From an uncultured Pelagibacteraceae bacterium (GTDB taxonomy: Bacteria > Pseudomonadota > Alphaproteobacteria > Pelagibacterales > Pelagibacteraceae): a stretch of DNA of 38,190 nucleotides. The stretch lies in NCBI GenBank assembly GCA_902558815.1, contig CACEFF010000010.1:1-38190 (forward strand). The letters are read 5' to 3'. Positions within the stretch are counted from its first letter, which is position 1. Each line of letters starts with the position of its first letter. The notes under the pieces were generated by a model. It did no database searches and was not told the origin of the DNA. It worked only from the letters and a program-made list of their open reading frames with translations. Positions 26,060 to 34,782 of the stretch are shown in pieces. The position numbers were made by a program, and so were the translations under genes.

Positions 26060-26800
26060 GTTATCACCTGTTCTTTTAATTTTACTATTAATTTTAAACC
26101 ATTTTTTTCTTTTAATAATATCAATTGCATCTTCACACGAAAAAAAGTAATTTTTTTTAGCTTGAAAGTGCTTAATTAGTTTTTCTATTAAGACATAATC
26201 TTCATATTCATCAAGCGTTAAGCCAAGCCTTGGCCAGTGTAACTTTTTTGGTGCTACAAGGTTAATTGTTTTAAATTTAGCCTGGTTTTTTCTAGCATAT
26301 AAAGTTAAATGCTCTTTTTCTAAACTTGTTTTTGCTTTTAACCAAGACTGTTTAAGAACATTGAAAGAAAAAACTTGAATGTCCATTCCATCTGGATATG
26401 ACCTGAAATGACAATTATTAACAAAATCACAATCATTTTTTTTAAAAGTTTCTAAAACTTGATTAGCAATATTAATATCCAGAATGGGACAATCTGATGT
26501 TATAAATAGAATATGCTTTGATTTGAATTTTTTCGCTGTTTTATAGACTCTATCCAACACATTTTTTTCACTTCCTCGATAAAAATTAATTTTTTTTTTT
26601 TTTGAAAATTTTATTAATCGATCATCATTTTCTTTATTTGTTGTAGATAAAATTATTTTATTTATATTATGAATTTTTTTAATTCTTCTTATTAAATGTT
26701 CAATTAAAGTAATACCATTTACTTTAAGAAAAATTTTTTCACTAAGTCTTGAAGACCCAAGCCTTGCTTGAATTATACAATCTATCTTTTTTTTTTGCAC
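26057..26800 (-). CDS. SpsF-like cytidylyltransferase
   Basis: The N terminus DCIIQARLGSSRLSEK is the nucleotidyltransferase signature of the SpsF/CMP-sugar family, followed by STTNKENDD, RGSEKNVLDR and ITSDCPILD. The later PDGMDIQVF, EHLTLYAR and RLTLDEYED-like segment (LGLTLDEYED) are typical of SpsF. At 247 residues it is complete. It probably activates the product of the second NeuB-like synthase as a CMP-sugar, parallel to NeuA in the first operon. It is the last gene of a five-gene minus-strand operon beginning at 32001. Confidence 0.83.
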   Translation of the reverse strand: MQKKKIDCIIQARLGSSRLSEKIFLKVNGITLIEHLIRRIKKIHNINKIILSTTNKENDDRLIKFSKKKKINFYRGSEKNVLDRVYKTAKKFKSKHILFITSDCPILDINIANQVLETFKKNDCDFVNNCHFRSYPDGMDIQVFSFNVLKQSWLKAKTSLEKEHLTLYARKNQAKFKTINLVAPKKLHWPRLGLTLDEYEDYVLIEKLIKHFQAKKNYFFSCEDAIDIIKRKKWFKINSKIKRTGDN

Positions 26801-26803
26801 GAA

Positions 26804-28114
26804 TTATAATTTATAATTTAATAAGTTTTTTTTTTTTAAATTTTCTACTATTTCTATTAATTCAAGTCCTGAAATGCCTAATTTATCAGCTATAAAAATT
26901 AAATCATTTTTTCCATCCGCATAAGATATAAAATTTAAGAGGTTTTCAATCTCTTTATATTTTTCAGGGTCTGGCCATTTACTAACTAAGGGATATAAAT
27001 TTCTTTTACCTAGATTAGGTTCACAAATAGTTTTGATTTTGTATTTAAAATTATTTTCTAAAAGAGTTAAAATTTTTACATAAATTTCAAATGATTTTTG
27101 AAATCCATCTTTAGAAATAAATTTAAGATTATCTAGCGAAGTATGATATTCTTTATATTCTCCATATTTTGATCTCATTAAACTTCCAATAGGCAAGTCT
27201 ACCCCAGGGGCGTTATATCTTCTTTCATCACTCCCACTTTTACAAAACTCATATAGCTGAAACTTTTTGTAATTATTTTTCAAAATATTTAGAGCTGCTC
27301 TATTTGATAAACTTTTATCTTCTTTAGATTTTAAGTATGAATAAACTTTATTATCTCCTACACAGGTAAGGACATAGCCAGCAATTACATTTTTTTTAAG
27401 ACTTTTGAGATTTTTATTTATATATGCTACTGCACCTATGTTTTCAGGATGGAAAACAAGTCTATATGAAAAATTAAGTTTTCTTTTTTTATTAAGTTCT
27501 TGCAAATACTCGCCTAAATAAGTAAGTAAACAAATCCCCGAAGTTTCATTGTTACCCATTGAAGGATGGCATGTATAAGTTGTAAGAAGTATTTCTTTTG
27601 TTGATTTTCCTTTAATAAGCATATCTCCAAAAGTCATGCTTCCTTTTTTAAAACTTGAGTCAATAATAACTTTATAATTACCTTTTTTTAATTTTTTATA
27701 TTTATTAAAAGGCATGCAAAACCCCCAATCTTTCTTATAATAAGAAACCACATAAGGAATTGCATTAGGAATTTTTTTAAGAAAGTGAATTTTTTTTTTA
27801 AGTTCTTTTAAATTCAATGTTTTATTTATTGGCTGAGAATACCCAACAAGATGAAGATTATTTTTTTTAAAATCTAAAATTATTTTTTTTTCTTTTTTAA
27901 TAAAAGCATTTTTAATATTCCACTCTAGTGGAATCTGCCAATCAAAAACTTCTCTTTTGCTTTCAATTTCATGAATTTTTAGTTTTGGTAATATTTTTTT
28001 TATCTGAGAAAAAGTTTGTCTTACACCTTCACCAGTAATACTTCTATTTAAATAAAATATATTTTCAGCTAAATTATAAATTTTGTTTCCGTACTTTTTA
28101 AGGGAGATGTTCAT
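26804..28114 (-). CDS. DUF2172/DUF4910 aminopeptidase-fold protein
   Basis: The 436-residue protein begins with LNRSITGEGVRQT and has FDWQIPLEW, both typical of this family, and a metal-site-like block TCHPSMGNNETSG with further acidic and His residues (VFHPENIGA). The C terminus looks like a winged helix. The fold is related to zinc aminopeptidases, yet the genes are nearly always found in polysaccharide clusters. A hydrolytic role such as removing an acyl group from an amino sugar is plausible but unproven. It lies between the SpsF-like and GT2 genes with gaps of three and one bases. Confidence 0.78.
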   Translation of the reverse strand: MNISLKKYGNKIYNLAENIFYLNRSITGEGVRQTFSQIKKILPKLKIHEIESKREVFDWQIPLEWNIKNAFIKKEKKIILDFKKNNLHLVGYSQPINKTLNLKELKKKIHFLKKIPNAIPYVVSYYKKDWGFCMPFNKYKKLKKGNYKVIIDSSFKKGSMTFGDMLIKGKSTKEILLTTYTCHPSMGNNETSGICLLTYLGEYLQELNKKRKLNFSYRLVFHPENIGAVAYINKNLKSLKKNVIAGYVLTCVGDNKVYSYLKSKEDKSLSNRAALNILKNNYKKFQLYEFCKSGSDERRYNAPGVDLPIGSLMRSKYGEYKEYHTSLDNLKFISKDGFQKSFEIYVKILTLLENNFKYKIKTICEPNLGKRNLYPLVSKWPDPEKYKEIENLLNFISYADGKNDLIFIADKLGISGLELIEIVENLKKKNLLNYKL

Positions 28115-28115
28115 T

Positions 28116-28772
28116 TTATAATTTTTTAGACAAATATAATATAAACACTATTACCATTGCTTTTAAAACCAATAAATTTGATTTAAATATACCCCCAATT
28201 CTTGAAATATCTTTCCTAGAAGAAATGTTAATTGATATACTAGTAATTTTATAACTTTTCATTTTTGCAAAAAAAATTAATTCAGAACCTAAACTATTGT
28301 ATTTTGAAAATTCCGATTTATTTCTAAATTTTTCTAAATTTATTGCTTTTAATCCTGTTAACGGGTCTAAAATTTTAAATAATTTTTTACTTAAATACAA
28401 AAAAATTTTTTCACTTAATCTGTTTACTTTATTTCTTGAACCATAAATTAAATCATAATTTTCATTAAGCTTTGAAATAATTTTATTTAAATCTTCAGGG
28501 GAATGTTGACCATCTGCATCAAAAGTCACAAGATATTTAAATTTATTTTTTGAATAATTAAATCCAATGTTTAAGGACTCATCATACCCAAAATTTTTTT
28601 CATTATTTATTATTATTATATTATGTTTTTTAGCTAGCGCCAAAGTGTCATCAGTTGACCCATCGTTAATTAAAACTATTGTTCCAAATTTATTTACGTT
28701 ATGGATTATATTTTCAATAGTAGAAGCTTCATTATAGGCCGGAATTATAATAGCTATTTCAGATCTTTCCAA
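28116..28772 (-). CDS. Glycosyltransferase family 2
   Basis: A GT-A fold of 218 residues with IIIPAYNEAST, LINDGSTDDT, the metal-binding DADGQHS and YGSRNK, as in polyprenyl-phosphate sugar transferases (DPM1-like). It ends with one short hydrophobic segment. It overlaps the second NeuB-like gene by 19 bases. It may load a sugar on undecaprenyl phosphate, but transfer to another acceptor is possible. Confidence 0.83.
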   Translation of the reverse strand: MERSEIAIIIPAYNEASTIENIIHNVNKFGTIVLINDGSTDDTLALAKKHNIIIINNEKNFGYDESLNIGFNYSKNKFKYLVTFDADGQHSPEDLNKIISKLNENYDLIYGSRNKVNRLSEKIFLYLSKKLFKILDPLTGLKAINLEKFRNKSEFSKYNSLGSELIFFAKMKSYKITSISINISSRKDISRIGGIFKSNLLVLKAMVIVFILYLSKKL

Positions 28773-29827
28773 AGTAAAATATCTCCAATTGATTTATTCT
28801 TTTTGACTTTAAATTTAACTACTTTATTCAATTCATATGGTTTTACAGACCCATTAAGCGCTGGTCTTAAAAAATTTAAATATTCTTTTTTAACTTTTTC
28901 ATTTTTTTTCATGTCTTTTAGTAGATGCGCACCTCTTCTTTGCACAACGACAGTTTCTAATTCATTTTTTTCAACTTTTTTATTTTCTACTCCTAAAGAA
29001 AGTTCTAACTCTCTTGATCTATCTATCATTTCTCTCCAAGTTTTAGAATTCATAGAAAAATAATGATCAGGACCATTTGCTTTATTTGAATATGTAAAAT
29101 GTTTTTCTATTACTCTTGCCCCTAATGCTATTGATCCTAATACTGTTGAATGACCTGGGGTATGATCACTTAATCCTAATATTACTTTAGGAAAAATTTT
29201 TTTAAATTGTTTTAAAACATTCAAATTTATAAATTTAAAATTTTCTAAGCTTCCAGTATAATTGGTGTTGCATTGCATTATACATATTTTTTTATTAATT
29301 TTTGATATAATATTATAAGCTCTTTTAACATCTTCTATCGAAGATGCACCTGTAGCTAAAAATATGGGTTTATTTTTTTTTGCAATTTTGATTAGAGAGT
29401 CATTCCATGTTATGTCACCAGATCCAATTTTATATGCAGGGACATATTTATTAATTTTATCTATGTAATCAAAATCATAAGGGGCAGTAAAAAAATCAAT
29501 TTTAGCTTTTTTACATGCTTTTACTAATTTTTCTGTCCAATCCCAATTTATAGAAGCAGACTTGTAAACATCAAAAATAGACTTTGACCATTTCTTTTGA
29601 TGAGAAAGTTTTGTATTCATGTTATCAAAGGTTTTTTTACTTACGATTGTTTCCGCTTTAAAATGTTGAAACTTTGCTGCATCAGCTCCTGCTTCTTTAG
29701 CCATAAAGATTAAATCGATTGCTTTTTGCAATGAACCATCATGATTTGCTGCTATATCAGCAATGAAATAAGTTGGGTTGTTATGACTTATTATTTTTTT
29801 TCCCAATTTTAATAATTTTTTATCCAT
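28754..29827 (-). CDS. Second NeuB/SpsE-like nonulosonate synthase
   Basis: The TIM-barrel motifs are present in a divergent form: ADIAANHDGSL, AAKFQHFKAET, YKIGSGDITW, LATGASS, QCNTNYTGS, GLSDHTPGH and EKHFTYSNKANGPDH, then a C-terminal SAF-like domain (LRPALNGSVKPYEL). It should condense phosphoenolpyruvate with a hexosamine-type aldose. The CNTNYTG variant differs from the CTNIYPTP of the first copy, so the two likely make different acids. Partners in this operon are the SpsF-like cytidylyltransferase and the reductase-aminotransferase fusion. Confidence 0.85.
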   Translation of the reverse strand: MDKKLLKLGKKIISHNNPTYFIADIAANHDGSLQKAIDLIFMAKEAGADAAKFQHFKAETIVSKKTFDNMNTKLSHQKKWSKSIFDVYKSASINWDWTEKLVKACKKAKIDFFTAPYDFDYIDKINKYVPAYKIGSGDITWNDSLIKIAKKNKPIFLATGASSIEDVKRAYNIISKINKKICIMQCNTNYTGSLENFKFINLNVLKQFKKIFPKVILGLSDHTPGHSTVLGSIALGARVIEKHFTYSNKANGPDHYFSMNSKTWREMIDRSRELELSLGVENKKVEKNELETVVVQRRGAHLLKDMKKNEKVKKEYLNFLRPALNGSVKPYELNKVVKFKVKKNKSIGDILLWKDLK

Positions 29828-32001
29828 TAATTTAATCTATCAAATCCTTTTTTAATAATTGGAGAACTAATATGGTTTAATATATTTCCTTCATTTTCAA
29901 AATATTTTATTCTTTTGAATAATTTTTCTAATTCTTTAAAGTAAGTTTGTAAAAATTTATCGTGATTTATACAACAGTAAACTGTATTTGAAGCTAATAT
30001 ATTTTTTTTCAACATTTCTTGTGTAATATAGGTTTTATAATAATCATTCTTTTTTGATTTAAAATTAAATGAAGGCATTGCATCCAAGCCTGAAATTTCA
30101 AGATCAAGTTGATATTTCTTAGAGATATTCATCCAAAATTTTTTGATTTTTTTTCCAATTTTTTTAATTTTTATCCAAGATTTTAATCTTTTCATTTCTT
30201 TTAATGTTTCTATAGCAGCTACTGCACCTAGATTATCAGTCCAAAATGTACTACTTATGAAAGAATTTTCAGCTGATTTCATAACCACATCTTTACCAAG
30301 TATTGCTGTTAGAGGATATCCGTTGGCTATCGCTTTACCATAAACTATTATATCAGGATTTACTCCATACTTTTTATATATTCCACCAAAATTTTCCCTA
30401 AAACCTGAACTACATTCATCAAATATTAAAACAATATTATTTTGATCTGCAATCTTTCTTACTTCTTTAAGGAAATTTTTTTGGGGAGGAATATTCCTTT
30501 GAACTTCCATAAATATTGTACCTATGTTTTTTTCTTTTTTTATAATTTTTTTTAAGCTTTTAAGATCGTTATAAAAAAAAGGATGTACTAAATTTTTGAA
30601 TTCTGATGGTATACCTAAAGTTTCTAGTCCAGACAATAGAACATGATCAAGATTATTTTTCTTTCTTAAATTTGCAGATAAATACCAATCATTCCATCCA
30701 TGATAACCACAAATAGCTACCTTATTTTTTTTATTGAAACATCTTGATATTCTAAGAGCAATTGCATTAGCCTCACCACCAGTTTTTGCAAAAAAACATT
30801 TTGAAGACCATTTATTTAAATCGATTAAATTTTTTGATAATTGTAAATGAAGACTTGAGTTAATGGTGCTTATATTTGATTTATCTATTACTCTCTTGAC
30901 CTTATTATTTACATTTTTATTAGAATAACCCAGTATATTCGTTCCAACGCCCATCAAAGAAAAATCTAAAAATGTTTTATTTTTATCTTTAATTTTACAA
31001 CCATAAGCTTTATCAAAAAAATTTGGCCATTTACCTGGAATAAATTGATCTACTCTTTTAGATAAAAGCATTCCGCCAAATAATATTTTTCCTTTATTTA
31101 GTCTATATTCCTCATAATTATATCTAAATTTTTTATCATTTAAATTTGACCACAATCTTGGATCAATAAGATACCGATCGTTGGTTGCTAAACTCGAATA
31201 ATCTAAGTTACTTTTATTATCTTGTAAATTGTTAGTTATAATTTTAAGTTCATTAATATTCCTAAAACCAAAGACAAAATTATCTATCAATTTATTTTGT
31301 AATACAAAATTTGTACACGCAATATTGTTATCAATTTTATTCTTTTTTAAAAAATTGTTCCATTTTTGAAATTGATCTTTCCAAATATTAAAATGATTAT
31401 GAATTTTTTTTTCACATAAAAGTCCTTGTAAAAAAACAGAGCGTGCCTGAAGTATTATTTTTCTTTTTTTTAATTCTTTTAAAAAATCTGAATTATTTAA
31501 CGATTGATCAAAAACATTGTATGGAAACTGAATAATATCAGGTTTAAATTCATCAAGGATATTCTTTATCTCATATTTATTATAAACTGAAAAACCAACA
31601 TTTTTAATTAATTTTTTTTTCTTTAATTCATTTATTTTTTTTAAATATATATGCCACCTCTTTTTTTCTATTGGTATAAGGGGATCATAAAAAAAAAGAT
31701 TTTCTAATCTTTCAATTTTGTTTTTCTCAAAAATATTATCAATCGTATGATTAATAAAAGAGTCCAATTTTGATATTTTCACTTCTGTTATAGGAATTTT
31801 TGATGAAATTTTTAAATTTTTAGTATTTAAATGAGATATCAAATTATCACTATTTTTGTAATTTGGTGATGTATCAAATCTTGTTATACCATTTTTTAAA
31901 GCAAAATTTATAAGTTGAAAAAATTTATCTTTTTGTTTACTCCCATAGCCATAATTCTTATCGGATTGAGCAAGACCTAAAGTTATTTTTTTTACTAGCA
32001 T
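29827..32001 (-). CDS. Aldo/keto reductase fused to class III aminotransferase
   Basis: Residues 1-270 form an aldo/keto reductase: LGLAQSDKNYG, D43 and Y48 in RFDTSPNY, K68 in SSKIP, and a late GFRNINEL. The usual catalytic His is a Tyr (Y105 in NLFFYDP). Residues about 300-724 form a glutamate-1-semialdehyde-aminotransferase-like domain: KTGGEANAIALR, GYHGWNDWY, FDECSSGFR and the PLP lysine K556 in VYGKAIANGYP. The joined protein could reduce and aminate successive intermediates of a sugar. The lost His may mean reduced or changed chemistry in the first domain. The gene starts the minus-strand operon to 26057 and its stop overlaps the NeuB-like start by one base. Confidence 0.85.
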   Translation of the reverse strand: MLVKKITLGLAQSDKNYGYGSKQKDKFFQLINFALKNGITRFDTSPNYKNSDNLISHLNTKNLKISSKIPITEVKISKLDSFINHTIDNIFEKNKIERLENLFFYDPLIPIEKKRWHIYLKKINELKKKKLIKNVGFSVYNKYEIKNILDEFKPDIIQFPYNVFDQSLNNSDFLKELKKRKIILQARSVFLQGLLCEKKIHNHFNIWKDQFQKWNNFLKKNKIDNNIACTNFVLQNKLIDNFVFGFRNINELKIITNNLQDNKSNLDYSSLATNDRYLIDPRLWSNLNDKKFRYNYEEYRLNKGKILFGGMLLSKRVDQFIPGKWPNFFDKAYGCKIKDKNKTFLDFSLMGVGTNILGYSNKNVNNKVKRVIDKSNISTINSSLHLQLSKNLIDLNKWSSKCFFAKTGGEANAIALRISRCFNKKNKVAICGYHGWNDWYLSANLRKKNNLDHVLLSGLETLGIPSEFKNLVHPFFYNDLKSLKKIIKKEKNIGTIFMEVQRNIPPQKNFLKEVRKIADQNNIVLIFDECSSGFRENFGGIYKKYGVNPDIIVYGKAIANGYPLTAILGKDVVMKSAENSFISSTFWTDNLGAVAAIETLKEMKRLKSWIKIKKIGKKIKKFWMNISKKYQLDLEISGLDAMPSFNFKSKKNDYYKTYITQEMLKKNILASNTVYCCINHDKFLQTYFKELEKLFKRIKYFENEGNILNHISSPIIKKGFDRLN

Positions 32002-32107
32002 TTTTTTAGATAAAAATATAATACATCAAATAATGGCAGTATTAAGTAATATTTTCTATAAAGACAATAGATTTATAAATTTCTTAACAATTAAGAATTT
32101 CTAATTA

Positions 32108-32944
32108 ATGTATATTTTACTTTTAGGATCAAAGGGTAGATTGGGTAGCTGTATAAAAAATTTTCTTATAAAAAAAAAAATTGATTTTGTTGAAACAAAT
32201 AAAAAATCTCTTTTTTCAGAACAAAAAAAATTTGAATTTTTTTTAAAATCTAGAAATAAAAAAAGAATAGATATGATAATAAATTGTACTGCTCTTACAA
32301 ATGTAGATCTTTGTAATAAAAATTTTAATATCGCTTATAAAGTGAATTCAGAGATTTTAAACATTATTGTAAAATCTATAATAAATTTAAAAATACAACC
32401 TGTATTAGTTCACTTTTCAACTGACCAAATATATAATTCAAAAAAATTTGTAAAATCTAAAGAGCAAGATATAAATTTGTGCAATTTTTACGGAATATCC
32501 AAGTATCTTGGTGAACTAAATGTTGCAAAGATAAAAAAACATTTGATAATTAGAACTAATTTTTTTGGCAAAAGTTATAATAAGAAAAAAATTACTTACT
32601 CAGATTTTTTAATTAAAAATTTAAAAAAAAAATCACTTAAAATTCCTCACAATGTGTTCTTTAATCCAATTTTGATAGATGAATTAGTTGAAAAAACTTT
32701 TATACTTATAAAAAAAAAATTATACGGTACATTTAATATTGGAAGTAGAACTTACATGAGTAAGTATGATTTTGCTTTACACTTAGCTAAAATAAAGGGA
32801 TTACCAAAACAAAATATAGTTTCGTATAAAAGTATTTTTAGTAAGCATAAACGACCATTGTACACAGTTATGAATACCTTAAAATTTGAAAAAAAAACTA
32901 GGATTAAACTACCCACTTTATTAGAGTGTTTAAACAAGTCATGA
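32108..32944 (+). CDS. RmlD-like nucleotide-sugar reductase
   Basis: The 278-residue extended SDR has GSKGRLGSC (about 7-15), NCTALTNVDLC, FSTDQIYN and the catalytic YxxxK in FYGISKYLGE, all as in dTDP-4-dehydrorhamnose reductase. Its 4-keto substrate is not identified since no RmlA/B/C genes are nearby. Its last codons overlap the next gene by ATGA. Confidence 0.8.
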   Translation: MYILLLGSKGRLGSCIKNFLIKKKIDFVETNKKSLFSEQKKFEFFLKSRNKKRIDMIINCTALTNVDLCNKNFNIAYKVNSEILNIIVKSIINLKIQPVLVHFSTDQIYNSKKFVKSKEQDINLCNFYGISKYLGELNVAKIKKHLIIRTNFFGKSYNKKKITYSDFLIKNLKKKSLKIPHNVFFNPILIDELVEKTFILIKKKLYGTFNIGSRTYMSKYDFALHLAKIKGLPKQNIVSYKSIFSKHKRPLYTVMNTLKFEKKTRIKLPTLLECLNKS

Positions 32945-33912
32945 AAAGAAAATTAGTAATTATAGGAGGTTGTGGTTTTATTGGATTAAATGTTCTAGAT
33001 TATCTAATTAAAAAATTTAAATATAAATTTTTTGTAATCGATAATCTAAAAGGAGCAAGTTCAAAAAAAAATTTAGCTCTTTTAAGAAAAAAATTTAAAA
33101 ATGTTAGTTTTATAAAAAAAGATGCATCTGATTATAGATTTATCTCAAATTTTATAAAAAAAAATAAGCCAAATTTTGTACTTGGTCTTCATGGTCAAGT
33201 AGCTGTTACAAAGTCAATCAAAGATCCAATTTATGATTTACATAGTAATTTTTTAAGTAATTTTTATACTCTTGAATCCATAAGGCTTTATTCTCCTAAA
33301 ACTTTTTTTTTAAGTTTATCCTCAAATAAAGTTTATGGGTCTAAAACCAAAGGTTTAGTGAGTGAGAGATTTCCTCTTCAATTTACATCTCCATACGCTT
33401 GTTCAAAAGGTGCAGCTGATCAATACGTGTTAGATTATTCGAAAAATTATCAAATTAATGCAGTAAGTCTTAGATTATCTTGTGTGTATGGTCAAAATCA
33501 ATGGGGAACTGAAGATCAAGGATGGATTTCGTGGTTTATTAATCGAATAATTTATAAAAAGAAGATTAGAATTTTTGGAAATGGAAAACAGGTGAGAGAT
33601 ATTTTGCATGTGGATGATTTAAGCAGATTAATTTTAATGATAATGAACAAAAAAAAAAAATGTTTTGGACAAGCTTTTAATATTGGTGGGGGAAAATTTA
33701 ATCAGATCTCATTGATAGGCTTAATTAAAAAATTGGAGAAAATTCTAAAAATTAAGTCTAAAATTACATATCATAAATCGAGATATGGAGATCAGGAGAA
33801 ATTTGTAAATGATTTGAAAAAAGTTAAAAAATACTCTAATTGGGAACCTAAAATATCAATCGAAAAAGGCCTAAAAAAATACCTAAATTGGTTTATGGAA
33901 AATAATATTTAA
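32941..33912 (+). CDS. CDP-paratose 2-epimerase-like / dehydratase-family SDR
   Basis: From the ATG at 32941 the protein (323 residues) starts KRKLVIIGGCGFIG; an ATG at 32926 would overlap the previous gene further. It has HGQVAVTKSIKDP, SSNKVYG, SPYACSKGAADQYV with the catalytic Tyr and Lys, RLSCVYGQNQWG and EDQGWISWF. These blocks resemble CDP-tyvelose/paratose 2-epimerase. It would change C2 configuration or a related position of a nucleotide sugar. A related 4,6-dehydratase cannot be excluded. Confidence 0.8.
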   Translation: MKRKLVIIGGCGFIGLNVLDYLIKKFKYKFFVIDNLKGASSKKNLALLRKKFKNVSFIKKDASDYRFISNFIKKNKPNFVLGLHGQVAVTKSIKDPIYDLHSNFLSNFYTLESIRLYSPKTFFLSLSSNKVYGSKTKGLVSERFPLQFTSPYACSKGAADQYVLDYSKNYQINAVSLRLSCVYGQNQWGTEDQGWISWFINRIIYKKKIRIFGNGKQVRDILHVDDLSRLILMIMNKKKKCFGQAFNIGGGKFNQISLIGLIKKLEKILKIKSKITYHKSRYGDQEKFVNDLKKVKKYSNWEPKISIEKGLKKYLNWFMENNI

Positions 33913-34781
33913 TGAAACAGGCTTATAGTTTAAAGGATATTACAGTTACCATTCCAACTTTAAATGAGGAAAAAAACATTTCTCAATGTATTAAAAGTAT
34001 TAGAAGAGCTGGTATTAAAAATATAATCGTAATAGATGGATGTTCTGAAGATAAGACTGTTGAAAAACTGAAAAATTTAAACGTTGATTTTATAAAACTC
34101 TCAATCAAAAAAGGTCTTGCATATCAAAGGATGCTTGGAGTAAAAAAAACTAAAACAAAATTTATAGCCTTGTTTGATGCAGATATGAGACCGCATAAAG
34201 ATTGTTTTAAATTTATGATTAATGATCTTGTAAAATCTAATTATGCTGGAGTTGAAGCCACAATTAAATCTTATTCTAAAAAATTAAGTTATGCAGATAA
34301 ATCTTATCAAGAAATAATGGAGGTAAATATTAATAAAAAAGGCCCTAGAAGAATGATAGGAACACCTACTTTGTGGCACACAAAAATCTTAAAAAAAAAT
34401 AATTTTGATCCTTTTTTTTCTGGACCATCAGATGATACAGATGTTTGTTATAAAATATTTAAAAAAGGCTATATCTTTGGAGGAAGCAGTGGAATTTGTT
34501 ATCATCTCCATAGGTCAAATTTGAGACAATATTTGAAAAAATACATATGGTATGGAAAAGGTGATGCATTATTCATTATTAAGCATCCAGAGAGAACTTT
34601 GAGTATAATAAAACATCAACTTTATAATTATCCAATAAAATTTAGTTTTTTATCTCTTAAAAGATTCAAGATAATACCAATACCTTTCATGTTTTTATCT
34701 GGAATATTAAGATTTACAGGTATGATTATTGAATTATTGAAAAAAGTTTTTGGATTTAAAGATAATATCTATAATACGTAA
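33912..34781 (+). CDS. Glycosyltransferase family 2 with C-terminal hydrophobic segment
   Basis: The 289-residue protein has ITVTIPTLNEEKNI, VIDGCSEDKT, the metal-binding DADMRPH and a later SGPSDDTDVCYKIF block typical of GT2 acceptor sites. The last 60 residues are hydrophobic or basic and may bind the membrane. Its start overlaps the previous stop by one base (TAATG), so the three plus-strand genes 32108-34781 form one operon. Confidence 0.83.
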   Translation: MKQAYSLKDITVTIPTLNEEKNISQCIKSIRRAGIKNIIVIDGCSEDKTVEKLKNLNVDFIKLSIKKGLAYQRMLGVKKTKTKFIALFDADMRPHKDCFKFMINDLVKSNYAGVEATIKSYSKKLSYADKSYQEIMEVNINKKGPRRMIGTPTLWHTKILKKNNFDPFFSGPSDDTDVCYKIFKKGYIFGGSSGICYHLHRSNLRQYLKKYIWYGKGDALFIIKHPERTLSIIKHQLYNYPIKFSFLSLKRFKIIPIPFMFLSGILRFTGMIIELLKKVFGFKDNIYNT

Positions 34782-34782
34782 A

